From NCBI RefSeq assembly GCF_019145205.1, contig NZ_JAHSTT010000014.1, positions 1 to 64,000 on the forward strand: DNA of 64,000 bases, in the 5' to 3' direction. Below, piece after piece: positions 1 through 8,976 of the stretch. The notes beneath the pieces are model-generated. The model saw nothing but the letters and a program-made list of their open reading frames with translations, was not told the DNA's origin and did no database searches. The stretch comes from Pseudomonas khavaziana (GTDB lineage: Bacteria; Pseudomonadota; Gammaproteobacteria; Pseudomonadales; Pseudomonadaceae). A program made the translations under genes and the position numbers. Each line of letters begins with the position of its first letter. Position 1 is the first letter of the stretch.

Positions 1-30
1 CCAACCAGGGCTGTAACCAAAAAAACCATC

Positions 31-70
31 TGCAATCCCTCGCGCTGTTGATCAGGCGAGGGACTTTGCA
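31..70 (-). terminator. Putative terminator downstream of the chemoreceptor gene
   Basis: An imperfect inverted repeat (core TCCCTCGC at 36-43 pairing with GCGAGGGA at 56-63, extended outwards by TGC/GCA pairs) is followed on the minus strand by a run of seven T (complement of the A-run near 19-25). It lies about 115 nt beyond the chemoreceptor stop, so it could end that transcript or an unseen one from outside the window. Confidence 0.45.
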
Positions 71-185
71 GGGGTTCTTAGGTAAAAGAAGTCGGCGTTA
101 TTCGCGGGGATTGCGGGGAAGTTTCGCCTTAACTTTGGGCAAACCGAGACTTGGCGGTAGGAGTCGGATTACAGGTGAAAAAGTC

Positions 186-1667
186 TTACAGCCTCAACTG
201 CCCAATCGCCTTGCTCAACTCCCCAGCCAACGTCGCCAATTCATTGCTGGTGGTCGCCGACGCCACGGTTTGCTGTACGGTGTTTTCAGTCACATCGCGA
301 ATGCTTACCACGGCGCGGTTCATCTCTTCGGCGACGTGACTTTGCTGTTCGGCGGCCACGGCGATCTGGGTGTTGCTCTCGCGCATCTGTGCCACTGCAC
401 CGGTGATTTCAGCCAGTGCGGCGCCGGCTTCCAGGGCTTGTTGCACACAGTCGTCGGCCTTGAATGAGCTTTCCTGCATGAAGTCCACCGCGTCGCGGGT
501 GCCGGCCTGCAGTGCCGAGACCATGCGGGTGATTTCGTCGGTGGAGTTTTGCACGCGCTTGGCCAGGTTGCGCACTTCGTCGGCGACCACGGCAAACCCT
601 CGGCCCATGTCCCCGGCGCGGGCGGCTTCGATAGCGGCGTTGAGGGCGAGCAGGTTGGTCTGTTCGGCGATGCTGTGGATCACCCCGACCACGCCGTTGA
701 TTTTCTGGCTGTCTTCGGCGAGTTTCTGGATCATCTCGGCGGTTTGTTGCACGCCAGTGGACAGCCCGGCAATCGAACGCTGTACCCGGGTGACCACGTC
801 CTGGCCGCTGCCTGCGAGGGTGTCGGCGGTCTGGGACAAGTCGCGGGTGGCGCCAGCGTGCTGGGCGATATGGTGGACAGTGGCGGTCATCTCATTGATG
901 GCGGTGGCGGCCTGGTCGGTTTCGCTCTGCTGGCCGAGCATGCCGTGCTGTACCTCGTTCATGCTGCTGGCCAGGCGGGCTGCACCGTCATCCAGTTGCC
1001 GGGCAGTGCGTGCCACGGTACTGACTACGCGCTGGTAGCCGGCCTGCATGGCATTGAACGCGCTGGCCATCTGCCCGACTTCATCCTTGCAGGCCAAGGG
1101 CACGCGCGCCGACAGGTCGCCGGTTTTCTCAACGTGCAGCATCACGTCCTTGAGGGTGTTGAGTTGGCTGAGCAGGAAGCGGATCAACAGCTGCGAGGCA
1201 CCGAGCATGGCCAGCATCAGGATGGCCACGGCGACGGCGTAGTTGGCGAAGCGTTCACTGAATACTTGGCTCAGGCTTGGCGCGTAAGCCAGCACGGCGA
1301 CGTGTTGACCGTCGGCGCGGCTGATCACCTCGGCGCCTATCAGTGGGTTTTTGCCGAATAACGGCATGTGATTGAGCTCGACCCAACCGCTGGCAGTGCT
1401 CAAGTCTGACAGATCAAAGTCGGCCAATTGTGGGCTCTGCCCTTGGGCATAAGTAAGCCAATGCTTGCCGGTGGGCAGGACTTTGTCGGCTGGCCACGCG
1501 CTGAGCAATCGCCCCTGGGCCTGGGCAGATGCCTGGGACGCATGGCTGCGCGCCTGTTGTTCAAGCTGCACGGCGTACAGCACCAACAGCAGGGTGGTAA
1601 CGAAGGCGACCGCATTGACGGCCCAGAACTTGTACTTGAGCGAGATATTGCTAATCCAGGCACCCAT
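186..1667 (-). CDS. Methyl-accepting chemotaxis protein
   Basis: 493-aa membrane chemoreceptor that would signal to CheA/CheW. An N-terminal membrane segment (about residues 10-28) is followed by a short periplasmic part of about 120 residues, a second membrane segment (about 140-160), a HAMP domain and a long cytoplasmic signalling domain. The hairpin tip has the conserved signature near INGVVGVIHSIAEQTNLLAL followed by NAAIEAARAG, and the flanking helices are rich in A/E/Q as in methylation helices. I chose the ATG at 1667 (MGAWISNISL) because it directly precedes the basic and hydrophobic segment; an upstream ATG at 1703 would add 12 residues. The ligand cannot be told from sequence. Family certain, start likely. 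Confidence 0.93.
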   Translation of the reverse strand: MGAWISNISLKYKFWAVNAVAFVTTLLLVLYAVQLEQQARSHASQASAQAQGRLLSAWPADKVLPTGKHWLTYAQGQSPQLADFDLSDLSTASGWVELNHMPLFGKNPLIGAEVISRADGQHVAVLAYAPSLSQVFSERFANYAVAVAILMLAMLGASQLLIRFLLSQLNTLKDVMLHVEKTGDLSARVPLACKDEVGQMASAFNAMQAGYQRVVSTVARTARQLDDGAARLASSMNEVQHGMLGQQSETDQAATAINEMTATVHHIAQHAGATRDLSQTADTLAGSGQDVVTRVQRSIAGLSTGVQQTAEMIQKLAEDSQKINGVVGVIHSIAEQTNLLALNAAIEAARAGDMGRGFAVVADEVRNLAKRVQNSTDEITRMVSALQAGTRDAVDFMQESSFKADDCVQQALEAGAALAEITGAVAQMRESNTQIAVAAEQQSHVAEEMNRAVVSIRDVTENTVQQTVASATTSNELATLAGELSKAIGQLRL

Positions 1668-1762
1668 GAAGGTTTTCTCTGATAGCGGAAACAGCATTGG
1701 CAATGTGCCATTATTGTGCCGCTACCCGGGAGATGAGTTTTGACGTGGGTCAATGGGCCGCA

Positions 1763-2569
1763 TCACTCCACGGCAGGCAAGCCGAAAAAGGCGCGGGCGC
1801 AAGCGGTGCTATGGGCTGCCAGGTCTTGCATGGTTTCGTTGCGGTGCAGGGCAACCTCGCGCAATACCTCAGGCAAGTAAGCCGGTTCATTGCGGCCATT
1901 CTTTGGTTTGGGGCGCAGGGTGCGTGGCAGCAGGTACGGAGCGTCGCTTTCCAACATCAGACGGCCGCGGGGAATTTCCCTGACCAATGGATGTAGGTGC
2001 GTCCCACGGCGCTCATCGCAGATCCAGCCGGTAATGCCAATATGCAGGTCGAGGTCCAGGTAACTGAACAGCGCCGCTTGTTCGCCGGTGAAGCAATGCA
2101 CCACTGCGGCGGGCAGGTGGTCGCGGTAATCCTTGAGGATCTCCAGCAGGCGCTGGTTGGCGTCGCGTTCGTGGAGGAACACCGGCAGTTTCAGCTCGCT
2201 GGCCAGGGCCAGGTGTTCTTCAAGGACTTTTTCCTGCTGTGGGCGAGGGGAGAAGTCCCGGTTGAAATCCAGCCCGCATTCACCCACGGCGCGCACCCGG
2301 CTTTCACCGAGCAAGCCACGCAAGCGTTGGGCGCTATCGCCACTCCAGTCGCTGGCGGAGTGAGGGTGGATACCGGCAGTACTGAACAGGCGTTGGCCGC
2401 TTTCATCGAGCTTTACACACAGCTCCAGCGCCTGTTCGCTGCCCTCGATACTGGTGCCGGTAAGCACCAGTTGCTGCACGCCGGCGGCGTAGGCGCGCTC
2501 GAGAACGGCCTGGTGCCTCTCGTCGAAACTGGGGTTGGTCAGGTTGACGCCAATATCAATGAGTTGCAT
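1763..2569 (-). CDS. tatD: TatD family metal-dependent deoxyribonuclease
   Basis: 268-aa TIM-barrel hydrolase of the TatD/YcfH family, metal-dependent 3'-5' exonucleases implicated in DNA repair and turnover. The N-terminal DIGVNL replaces the usual metal-binding DxHxH, as in E. coli TatD itself. Visible family motifs are AGIHPH (about 68), GECGLD (about 97), PVFLHERDA (about 130), VHCFTGE (about 158) and LLESDAPYL-type (about 205). Length is normal. It is followed by the chemoreceptor gene on the same strand after about 95 bp and diverges from the lytic transglycosylase gene. Confidence 0.93.
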   Translation of the reverse strand: MQLIDIGVNLTNPSFDERHQAVLERAYAAGVQQLVLTGTSIEGSEQALELCVKLDESGQRLFSTAGIHPHSASDWSGDSAQRLRGLLGESRVRAVGECGLDFNRDFSPRPQQEKVLEEHLALASELKLPVFLHERDANQRLLEILKDYRDHLPAAVVHCFTGEQAALFSYLDLDLHIGITGWICDERRGTHLHPLVREIPRGRLMLESDAPYLLPRTLRPKPKNGRNEPAYLPEVLREVALHRNETMQDLAAHSTACARAFFGLPAVE

Positions 2570-2805
2570 GGTGCTATCTCCGCCTGCGGCCGGAAAGCAT
2601 ATCAGAGCTGTAGATTTATAAGAAAAACCAAGAACTACAACGCGTTATCGCTGTCTTTGAACGTCGCAAGCGACATTGTGGTTGGGCTGTTGCCCGTCAC
2701 TGTGCCGCCGTTGCGCGCTTTGCCAGCGCTTGAAGCGCTCTGTTTCTGACCTCCAGTCCTTCGTTATTCGCGATGGCGCTGGCCAGTATTCTTTCCGGAG
2801 AGCGG

Positions 2806-4227
2806 ATGATCCGACCCTCGGCATTGCTTGTGTTGTGCATGACGTTGCTGCTGCCCATGGCAGCGGTCGCGCGTCTGGACGGGCCGCTGGAAGTGACCAA
2901 ACCCGGCAAGGTGCGTGACCTGGCGCAAATTCGTTCCAGTCGCACCCTGCGTGTGTTGGTCAATCAGAGCCGCAACAGTTCCGGTGAAGTGCAGGGCCAG
3001 GCCATCGGTGTCGAATACCATCGTTTGCGCGCCTTCGAGCAATATCTCAACGGCCATGCCCGCGATGGGCAGGAAATCAACCTCAAGATCATCCCCAAGG
3101 CCAAGGACCAATTGCTCGGCGCGTTGGCCCGTGGCGAGGGCGACTTGGTGGCGCCCGGTGAGTTGCTGGATGCGAAGGCCGTACACAAGATCAGTACCAG
3201 CGCGCCGATTGCCAGTGGCGTGCCGCTGTGGCTGGTTGGCGTCAAGGGCGAACGACGTTTTACCAAGTTGGAGCAATTGTCTGGGCGGACGTTGACGCTG
3301 ACTACCGGTAGCGCGGCGGCGGACGCCGTCAGCCAGGTCAATCAGAAACTGGCCCTGCACAAACGCCCGCCAGTGAAGATCGAATGGGTCGACCCGAGCC
3401 TGGCAGTGGAGGACGTCCTGGAGATGGTCCAGGCCGGGATCTTTCACCTGACTATCGTTGAAAAGCCGATTGCCGAGCGCTGGTCGAAAATCCTGCCCAA
3501 GTTGCGCTTTGACAAGCAGGTCGTGATCAGCGAACCGGGCGACGAGTTCTGGTTCGTGCGCCAGGACGCGTCGATGTTGCGCGCCAGCATCGATCGATTT
3601 CTCAAGACCTATCGGACGCCTTCCGACCAAGACGTGGCGTTCCAGCGCATCTATCGACGCCTCTATCAAGTTCGCAATCCGCTGGCGCGCGCTGACCGTC
3701 AGCGCTTGGAAAAACTGCGCCCGGTCCTGCAAAAACATGCGCGTGAGCAAGGTATGGACTGGTTGAACCTGGCGGCACTGGCGTACAAGGAATCGTCCCT
3801 GGACCCGGGCGCTCGCAACAGTGGCGGCCCGACCGGCCTGATGCAGATCACACCTTCGGCGGCGCAGCGGGTAGGGGTGAACAATATCGAGAGTCTCGAC
3901 AGCAACGTGCAAGCCGGCGCGCGTTACCTGGCGATGATCCGTCGCAAGTTTTTCTCCAGCCCCAAACTTAACGAGCGCGAGCGTATGGCCTTTGTGCTGG
4001 CGGCGTACAACATGGGGCCGGAGCGCGTGCAGGGCATGCGCACCGAGGCCAGGCGACGTGGGCTCAACCCCAACCAGTGGTTCTTCCAGGTTGAACGCAT
4101 TGCCATGGAGCAGGTAGGAATGGGCGGCGTCAGCTATGTTAATAGCGTCAATAAATATTACTTGGCATTTGATCGGGAGCGAGAGTCCCTTGAACCGCCG
4201 GCGCCAAAAATTGCCTTGCGCAAATAA
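2806..4227 (+). CDS. MltF-like membrane-bound lytic murein transglycosylase
   Basis: 473-aa two-domain protein. Residues about 1-23 form a hydrophobic export signal; about 35-270 resemble a family-3 periplasmic solute-binding fold; about 300-455 are a Slt-type lytic transglycosylase domain with the catalytic glutamate in AYKESSLDP followed by GLMQITP and AAYNMGP. MltF enzymes cleave peptidoglycan glycan strands with formation of 1,6-anhydro-MurNAc; the other domain is thought to be regulatory. Start at 2806 (MIRPSALLV) is preferred because GGAG lies five bases upstream and it begins the signal peptide; an ATG at 2773 would add 11 residues. I do not see a clear lipobox. Divergent from tatD. 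Confidence 0.88.
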   Translation: MIRPSALLVLCMTLLLPMAAVARLDGPLEVTKPGKVRDLAQIRSSRTLRVLVNQSRNSSGEVQGQAIGVEYHRLRAFEQYLNGHARDGQEINLKIIPKAKDQLLGALARGEGDLVAPGELLDAKAVHKISTSAPIASGVPLWLVGVKGERRFTKLEQLSGRTLTLTTGSAAADAVSQVNQKLALHKRPPVKIEWVDPSLAVEDVLEMVQAGIFHLTIVEKPIAERWSKILPKLRFDKQVVISEPGDEFWFVRQDASMLRASIDRFLKTYRTPSDQDVAFQRIYRRLYQVRNPLARADRQRLEKLRPVLQKHAREQGMDWLNLAALAYKESSLDPGARNSGGPTGLMQITPSAAQRVGVNNIESLDSNVQAGARYLAMIRRKFFSSPKLNERERMAFVLAAYNMGPERVQGMRTEARRRGLNPNQWFFQVERIAMEQVGMGGVSYVNSVNKYYLAFDRERESLEPPAPKIALRK

Positions 4228-4331
4228 TCGAATTTATTGATATTGATTAGGCAATTTTTCGGCTTTTAACATTGCTTAAACTGATTAATATAGCGGCCAA
4301 CCAAACCCCTACCTGGAAAAGGATTTACTAC

Positions 4332-4766
4332 ATGAGCCCTATGATTACCCGCGTTCTGTCCACCCGTGCCGGTTACGGTCTGACTATTCTGCGTATTTTC
4401 GTCGGCATCATTTTTGCCGCACATGGTTCGCAAAAGTTGTTCGGCTGGTTTGGCGGCGGTGGCCTGGCCGGCACTGCACAGTGGATGGAAAGCATCGGTC
4501 TGGCGCCGGGCACCCTGATGGCGGTGTTGTCGGGCGGTACAGAGTTTTTCGCCGGGCTGGCGTTGATCATTGGCTTGCTTGCGCGACCGGCGGCATTGGG
4601 CCTGACCTTCCTGACTTTGGTGGCGATCTTTTCGGTGCACATCCATAACGGTCTGTTCATGGCTAACAATGGTTATGAGTTCGCACTGGCCCTGCTCGGC
4701 GGCTCGCTGGCGGTATTGCTGGAAGGCGCCGGTAAACTCTCGGTCGACCGTGCGATCGTAAACTGA
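4332..4766 (+). CDS. DoxX family inner-membrane protein
   Basis: 144-aa hydrophobic protein with about four membrane helices. The stretch GLTILRIFVGIIFAAHGSQKLFGWFGG near the N-terminus is the typical DoxX start, followed by a GTEFFAGLALIIGLLARPAA helix. DoxX proteins are membrane subunits or partners of redox enzymes, often oxidative-stress related; the role here is unknown. The ATG at 4332 (MSPMITRVL) follows AAAGGA at a good distance; an in-frame ATG at 4272 lacks a ribosome site. A strong intrinsic terminator follows, so it is probably monocistronic. Confidence 0.85.
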   Translation: MSPMITRVLSTRAGYGLTILRIFVGIIFAAHGSQKLFGWFGGGGLAGTAQWMESIGLAPGTLMAVLSGGTEFFAGLALIIGLLARPAALGLTFLTLVAIFSVHIHNGLFMANNGYEFALALLGGSLAVLLEGAGKLSVDRAIVN

Positions 4767-4784
4767 TCGCTTCACAAGCTACGT

Positions 4785-4810
4785 AAAAGGCCCGCATGTG
4801 CGGGCCTTTT
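4785..4810 (+). terminator. Intrinsic terminator after the DoxX gene
   Basis: Perfect 12-bp inverted repeat AAAAGGCCCGCA / TGCGGGCCTTTT (4785-4796 and 4799-4810) with a T-rich end, 19 nt after the stop codon. The A-run on the other side makes it usable in both directions. Confidence 0.85.
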
Positions 4811-5025
4811 CGTTGCGCAGGATTCTTGACACTGCCCCACCGGCTTCTCTAGGATGCTGCTCATGCGCCGATTTAAACAGCTAATTGCGGGGCGCCACTG
4901 GGACTCAATGTATCCCGACAGAAGTATGACCCCTCACACAGGGAGCGCTTCGAAATACCGCTAAAGCGCTGGTTCGGTGTTGCCTCTCACCTGCCCGCAG
5001 ACTTTTGAGGCAGAGACACGACACG

Positions 5026-5334
5026 ATGAATGCACTACGCCCTCTCATACGCCTGGCTCCGATCACCGCGGACCTGACCCAGCGCAACCCGAAAATACTC
5101 CTGGGTGGCAAACACCAGCCTACGCTGCTGCGTTACCTGGACGGCTGGCCACGTCGCAGCGGCCGGCCTTCGGCATTCCTGATTCAGTTTGTCGAGGACG
5201 GCGAGTCCCTGGCTCGATTCGCCAATAATAGCTTCGACCTGGCGGTTATCCAGGCGCCGAGTGCCGGCGAAGCCGATGAGGTGATCTGTCAATTGACGCG
5301 CATTGCCCGGCAAGGGCTGATTGCTCGTCGCTGA
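5026..5334 (+). CDS. Conserved hypothetical protein
   Basis: 102-aa soluble protein. The stretch NPKILLGGKHQPTLLRYLDG and a later FDLAVIQAP look like two beta strands of a Rossmann-type fold, reminiscent of the first half of a small methyltransferase, but no complete SAM-binding motif is present and the protein is short. Start at ATG 5026 (MNALRPLIRL) is chosen over an in-frame TTG at 5005. The stop is four bases short of the convergent GldG-like gene. The product seems typical of Pseudomonas but I cannot assign a function. Confidence 0.6.
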   Translation: MNALRPLIRLAPITADLTQRNPKILLGGKHQPTLLRYLDGWPRRSGRPSAFLIQFVEDGESLARFANNSFDLAVIQAPSAGEADEVICQLTRIARQGLIARR

Positions 5335-5338
5335 GGGC

Positions 5339-7078
5339 TCAACAGGCGACCGTTATTGCGGTTGTTCGACGTCGTTGCTGGTAGAGAAAAAGCACCCAGG
5401 CAATCAGGCACAGCAAGAGTGGCATCGGGGCGACCATCAACCATTTCAATTTTTGTTCGAAGCGATGTAACGACGCATAGGCCTGGATCTTCAGCGCATG
5501 CAATTCCATGGGCAGACGTAGGCGTTCTTTGTTGAGGGCCTGCAACTGGATATTGGTGTGCACCGCGTGGGTGCCGAGACTTGTTGAGGGTGGGTTCAAC
5601 CGTTGCCAAGCGTGTTCAGTGTGCTCAAGTCGTCGTTCCAACTTGGCTGCGCCTTGCCGGTAAGCCTGGGCGGCTGCCTCGCGCATGGGTTCCAGCCGGC
5701 GCAGGGGTTGTGTCATCGCGCGGGGTTGAATACGCCGAAGCGCCTCGGGCGCCGCCAGGTTATCCAGTGTGTTCAATACAAACAGCGCGTTGCTATTGGG
5801 GTGGGCAGTGCTGACAGCGTCCGAAAGCAAGTCGGTGTCGGCTACGACCACTACCTGGACCTGTTCCGCCTTTTGACGGCCGGGGGGCTGCCCCTTGAGG
5901 CCGTCGGGAAATACCGAAAAGGCGGGCCCTTCAAGGCGAGCGGCGATCACGTGACGCTGCCCCGACGTGGACGCTTCCTCAGCGAAGGTGTCGAACGCCG
6001 TCGACGATGCAAACCGCCCCGCGTCCAATAATGAGGACTGTGGTGAGCTTTGTAGTAGCGGGGTGAAGACGGTATGGCTCTTTGCGGCACGGGAGAGTGC
6101 ACCGCTGCTCGACACAGTTACCGAGTTCAATTTCCAGGTGCTGACATCGTCCGCGGCCATGGCCTGACGCGGAAGTTGGAGCCTCGCCGGGTGCAGTACC
6201 GTGGGCATTCCAGGGCCAGGCTTGGCCGACGAAGCATACAGGTTGTCCACCAGAAGCTTGTCTGCAGGCATCTGTATTCCCCAAGCGTTGAGCAGTGCAT
6301 TTAACCGGGCATTTGCCGACCCGGCGCTGGCCCCGATCTCGCTCACGGGGTCGATAAAGACCAGCAGTTTGGTGCCCCTCAATACAGATTGTTCGATCGC
6401 ATATAGGGCCCTCTCCGGTAAGGCATACGGCTGTACCACCATCAATGTGGCTATAGACGCCGGCACTTGAGCGAGCGTCGGTGCCAGCTCTACCAGATTG
6501 AAGTGCCTGCGCATTTGCTCCAATAGATTCCCGGCAGGTGCAGCCAGGGGCAGCCCCGACAGCAGGCCGACTGTGGGGCGTTCGGGGTACATTAACTTAT
6601 AGATCAGATGGCTGATTTCATACTCGAGCAACGCCTCATTGTCGGGGCGGAACGCTTCAATGCGTTGTGTTCCCTGGCCGGCACGCGTGCCGATCAGACC
6701 AATGAACCCGTGAGTGTCGTCAAGGCCAAACAAGCTGGCTTTATAGGCGTCTTCGGAGAACGGGAAGGGGTTGATGACATGCAGATTGATCTTGCCCTTG
6801 GCCGCTTTTTCGAACTCCTTGAGCAAGTCCTCCACGCGCTGGCCGTACCGTTTCAATGCATGATTTTTTTGAGGGATCTTCGAATTGAAATAATATAGAT
6901 CCACCGGGCTTTCAAGGCTTCTGAGTAGTTGCCTTGTTGCGGGTGATAACGTATGGATTTTTTGTTGTGAAAAGTCCCAGCGACTATCGGGTAACTTGGG
7001 TAGCCAGACCAGATTGAAGGCCAGGAAAAGTAACAGTGTGACGATTAATGTCATGCCAGCACGGAGAGCGGAACGCAT
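5339..7078 (-). CDS. GldG-like ABC transporter auxiliary membrane protein
   Basis: 579-aa protein with one N-terminal membrane helix (about 9-28), a long extracytoplasmic region and a C-terminal helix (about 545-567). Just after the first helix, WDFSQQKIHTLSPATRQLL followed by SPVDLYYF matches the start of the ABC-type auxiliary domain of GldG and relatives (proteins of the type LTEDKLYTLSPGT..., known from gliding bacteria and many other lineages). It is the last gene of a three-gene minus-strand operon, 15 bp after the permease. The substrate is unknown. No catalytic residues are expected; the auxiliary domain may bind the exported partner. The product is unusual for the otherwise conserved neighbourhood. 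Confidence 0.75.
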   Translation of the reverse strand: MRSALRAGMTLIVTLLLFLAFNLVWLPKLPDSRWDFSQQKIHTLSPATRQLLRSLESPVDLYYFNSKIPQKNHALKRYGQRVEDLLKEFEKAAKGKINLHVINPFPFSEDAYKASLFGLDDTHGFIGLIGTRAGQGTQRIEAFRPDNEALLEYEISHLIYKLMYPERPTVGLLSGLPLAAPAGNLLEQMRRHFNLVELAPTLAQVPASIATLMVVQPYALPERALYAIEQSVLRGTKLLVFIDPVSEIGASAGSANARLNALLNAWGIQMPADKLLVDNLYASSAKPGPGMPTVLHPARLQLPRQAMAADDVSTWKLNSVTVSSSGALSRAAKSHTVFTPLLQSSPQSSLLDAGRFASSTAFDTFAEEASTSGQRHVIAARLEGPAFSVFPDGLKGQPPGRQKAEQVQVVVVADTDLLSDAVSTAHPNSNALFVLNTLDNLAAPEALRRIQPRAMTQPLRRLEPMREAAAQAYRQGAAKLERRLEHTEHAWQRLNPPSTSLGTHAVHTNIQLQALNKERLRLPMELHALKIQAYASLHRFEQKLKWLMVAPMPLLLCLIAWVLFLYQQRRRTTAITVAC

Positions 7079-7093
7079 CAGTGGCTTTCCTTC

Positions 7094-7819
7094 TCAGCTG
7101 TGTTTGTAATTGAGGGTGATGGTCGTCGCAGAAAGAAAAGCAAGGATCATGCTTATAAAATACAGGCTGTCATGCAGTGTCAGTTTACCGCTGTCCATCA
7201 TGCTGAAGCGGAAAATAGGATCAAGGGATATCAAACTGTCGACGACCCAGAGCGGGGCCTGATGTTCAAGTGCGTCCAATATTGAGGAAAGACCACTGAC
7301 GGTCGACAGCAAACCTAGCGTCAATAGGAGAATGACAAGACGTTGGTGTGCCAGTGCACACACGAAGCAGCCAACGGAAAGATAACTGCCTGCCAATAAC
7401 CAACTGGCCACAAATTGTGAGGTGATCACTAGGTTATCGGCCATGCCCAAGTAGTTGACGGCGATCACCAATGGGATATTCAATAGTAAGGCGATGCCGC
7501 ACACGACCCACGCGGCCATGAACTTTCCGATCACCCGTTCCACCGTGGTGACGGGTAAGGTGTTCATGGTGTCGGCAAAACTGGTGTCGCGTTCATCTGC
7601 CCACAGTTGCGTCGACAAGATGGGGATCAACAGTAGATAGAGCCACGGGTGCAACTCGAAGAACGCCTGCAAGTCGCTACTGTTACGCTCCATCCAATGG
7701 TTGGCATGCAGCCCCAATGCGGCACACAGTACCAGGAAAACCGCCACGCTCAGGTAGGTACTGGGTGAGGAGGCAAAACTGACGAGTTGGCGTTTGAATA
7801 CGATGGGCAGCAGTCTCAA
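7094..7819 (-). CDS. GldF-like ABC-2 type transporter permease
   Basis: 241-aa polytopic membrane protein with about six predicted helices. Its N-terminus (IVFKRQLVSFASSPSTYL) and the following cytoplasmic ERDTSFADTMNTLPVTTVERVIGK motif (target displacement between helices 2 and 3) match the GldF/NosY group of ABC-2 permeases. The ATG overlaps the stop codon of the ATPase gene by four bases (ATGA at 7816-7819), so the two are translationally coupled. Codon and base use look less GC-biased than in the housekeeping genes around it. Confidence 0.8.
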   Translation of the reverse strand: MRLLPIVFKRQLVSFASSPSTYLSVAVFLVLCAALGLHANHWMERNSSDLQAFFELHPWLYLLLIPILSTQLWADERDTSFADTMNTLPVTTVERVIGKFMAAWVVCGIALLLNIPLVIAVNYLGMADNLVITSQFVASWLLAGSYLSVGCFVCALAHQRLVILLLTLGLLSTVSGLSSILDALEHQAPLWVVDSLISLDPIFRFSMMDSGKLTLHDSLYFISMILAFLSATTITLNYKHS

Positions 7820-8742
7820 GATGAAGCCTCCTGGCTCAGATGATGAACGACATCGTCTAGCCGACCTGGCTCCAGATTCAGTGATGTTATGTTCCAGCCG
7901 CGGTGAGCGATGAGCGCGTTGATCGAGGGGAAAATAGAGTGCCCAGGCATGGCCAGGACGGTCACCGTGCCCGGTGCGTCCCGGTCCTCTTCTATTCCCG
8001 CAACGCCAGGTATTACCGCCATTGCCAGTAGGTCGAGCGGCGAATCTGCAGCCAGGGTTACGGCCCGGTAATGTCGGGAGCTACGTTGCAATTGCGATAG
8101 CGATGTGTCAGCCATGAGGCTGCCATTGGCGATGACCAATGCTCGGGTGCAGATGTCTGCGAGCTCGCCATAATGGCGAGAGGCAATGATGACGGTCATG
8201 TCTTCGGTCAGCGACTGGATCAACCCCCTGAACTTGAGTCGTTCCGCTGGGCACAGTCCTTCCGTGGGCTCGTCGAGCAGAAGCAGGCTGGGGGAGTGCA
8301 GGATGGCCTGGGCAATCGCAACTCTGCGTTTGACGCCAAGGGGCAATAGGCCGACGGGACAATTGAGCATCGGTAACAGCTCCAGCCGCGCGGCTGCCAT
8401 GCCCACCTGGCTGCGCTTCTCTGCCCCCCTGAAGCCTCGAATGGCAGCGATGAAATTGAGCAGGTTCTTGATGGTCATCTGAGGATGGCTCAGGCCGCCC
8501 TGAGGTTGGTAGCCAATCGCCTTTTTCGCTTGAAGTGAATGAGTCCGAGTATTGAAACCTTGGATATTGATTTGCCCGGAGGTCGGTTTGATCGCACCTG
8601 CGATCAAACTCAAGAGTGTTGTCTTGCCTGCGCCGCTCTCGCCAAATACGCCTACACATTCCTGGACCTGAGCGCTGAAGGAGAAGTTGCTGATTACGTA
8701 TTTTTTGCCCAGGTATTTCGTCAGGTTGCTTATCTCGATCAT
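7816..8742 (-). CDS. ABC transporter ATP-binding protein, GldA/NatA type
   Basis: 308-aa ATPase energising the adjacent permease. Walker A is GESGAGKTTL (about residue 35), Walker B is LLLLDEPTEG (about 155) and an H-loop histidine is in ASRHYGELAD. The ABC signature is degenerate (LPLGVKRRVAIAQA rather than LSGGQ), which also occurs in the GldA/NodI group. A C-terminal extension of about 80 residues beyond the ATPase core is typical of that group. It is the first gene of the operon and diverges from the unknown gene at 8977. Confidence 0.85.
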   Translation of the reverse strand: MIEISNLTKYLGKKYVISNFSFSAQVQECVGVFGESGAGKTTLLSLIAGAIKPTSGQINIQGFNTRTHSLQAKKAIGYQPQGGLSHPQMTIKNLLNFIAAIRGFRGAEKRSQVGMAAARLELLPMLNCPVGLLPLGVKRRVAIAQAILHSPSLLLLDEPTEGLCPAERLKFRGLIQSLTEDMTVIIASRHYGELADICTRALVIANGSLMADTSLSQLQRSSRHYRAVTLAADSPLDLLAMAVIPGVAGIEEDRDAPGTVTVLAMPGHSIFPSINALIAHRGWNITSLNLEPGRLDDVVHHLSQEASS

Positions 8743-8848
8743 GTGTTTACCGAATAAGTTTGGCTGGGGTGTGAGGGGGCGCCGTTGGTGTATAAGTGAG
8801 CTTTAAAAAGGGTACGTTCAATGGCTGTGCTTGGGAACGCGATAGAGA

Positions 8849-8922
8849 ATTAATAAGAAGAATCCTACGTTCGGGACGTTCATGCACTGAAACAATTGTT
8901 TTCGTGATGAAGTCTTATTAAT
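8849..8922. repeat. Spaced inverted repeat in the divergent promoter region
   Basis: ATTAATAAG at 8849-8857 and its exact complement CTTATTAAT at 8914-8922 are separated by 56 bp within the AT-rich 234-bp gap between the GldA-like gene and the unknown gene. The hexamer ACGTTC occurs three times in the same gap (around 8814, 8868 and 8876). These could be operator half-sites; no regulator is identified. Confidence 0.35.
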
Positions 8923-8976
8923 GCTCGGATGTTTATTTGATGTTTATATAAAGTTTTCTTTTTTTAATGAGGCCTG

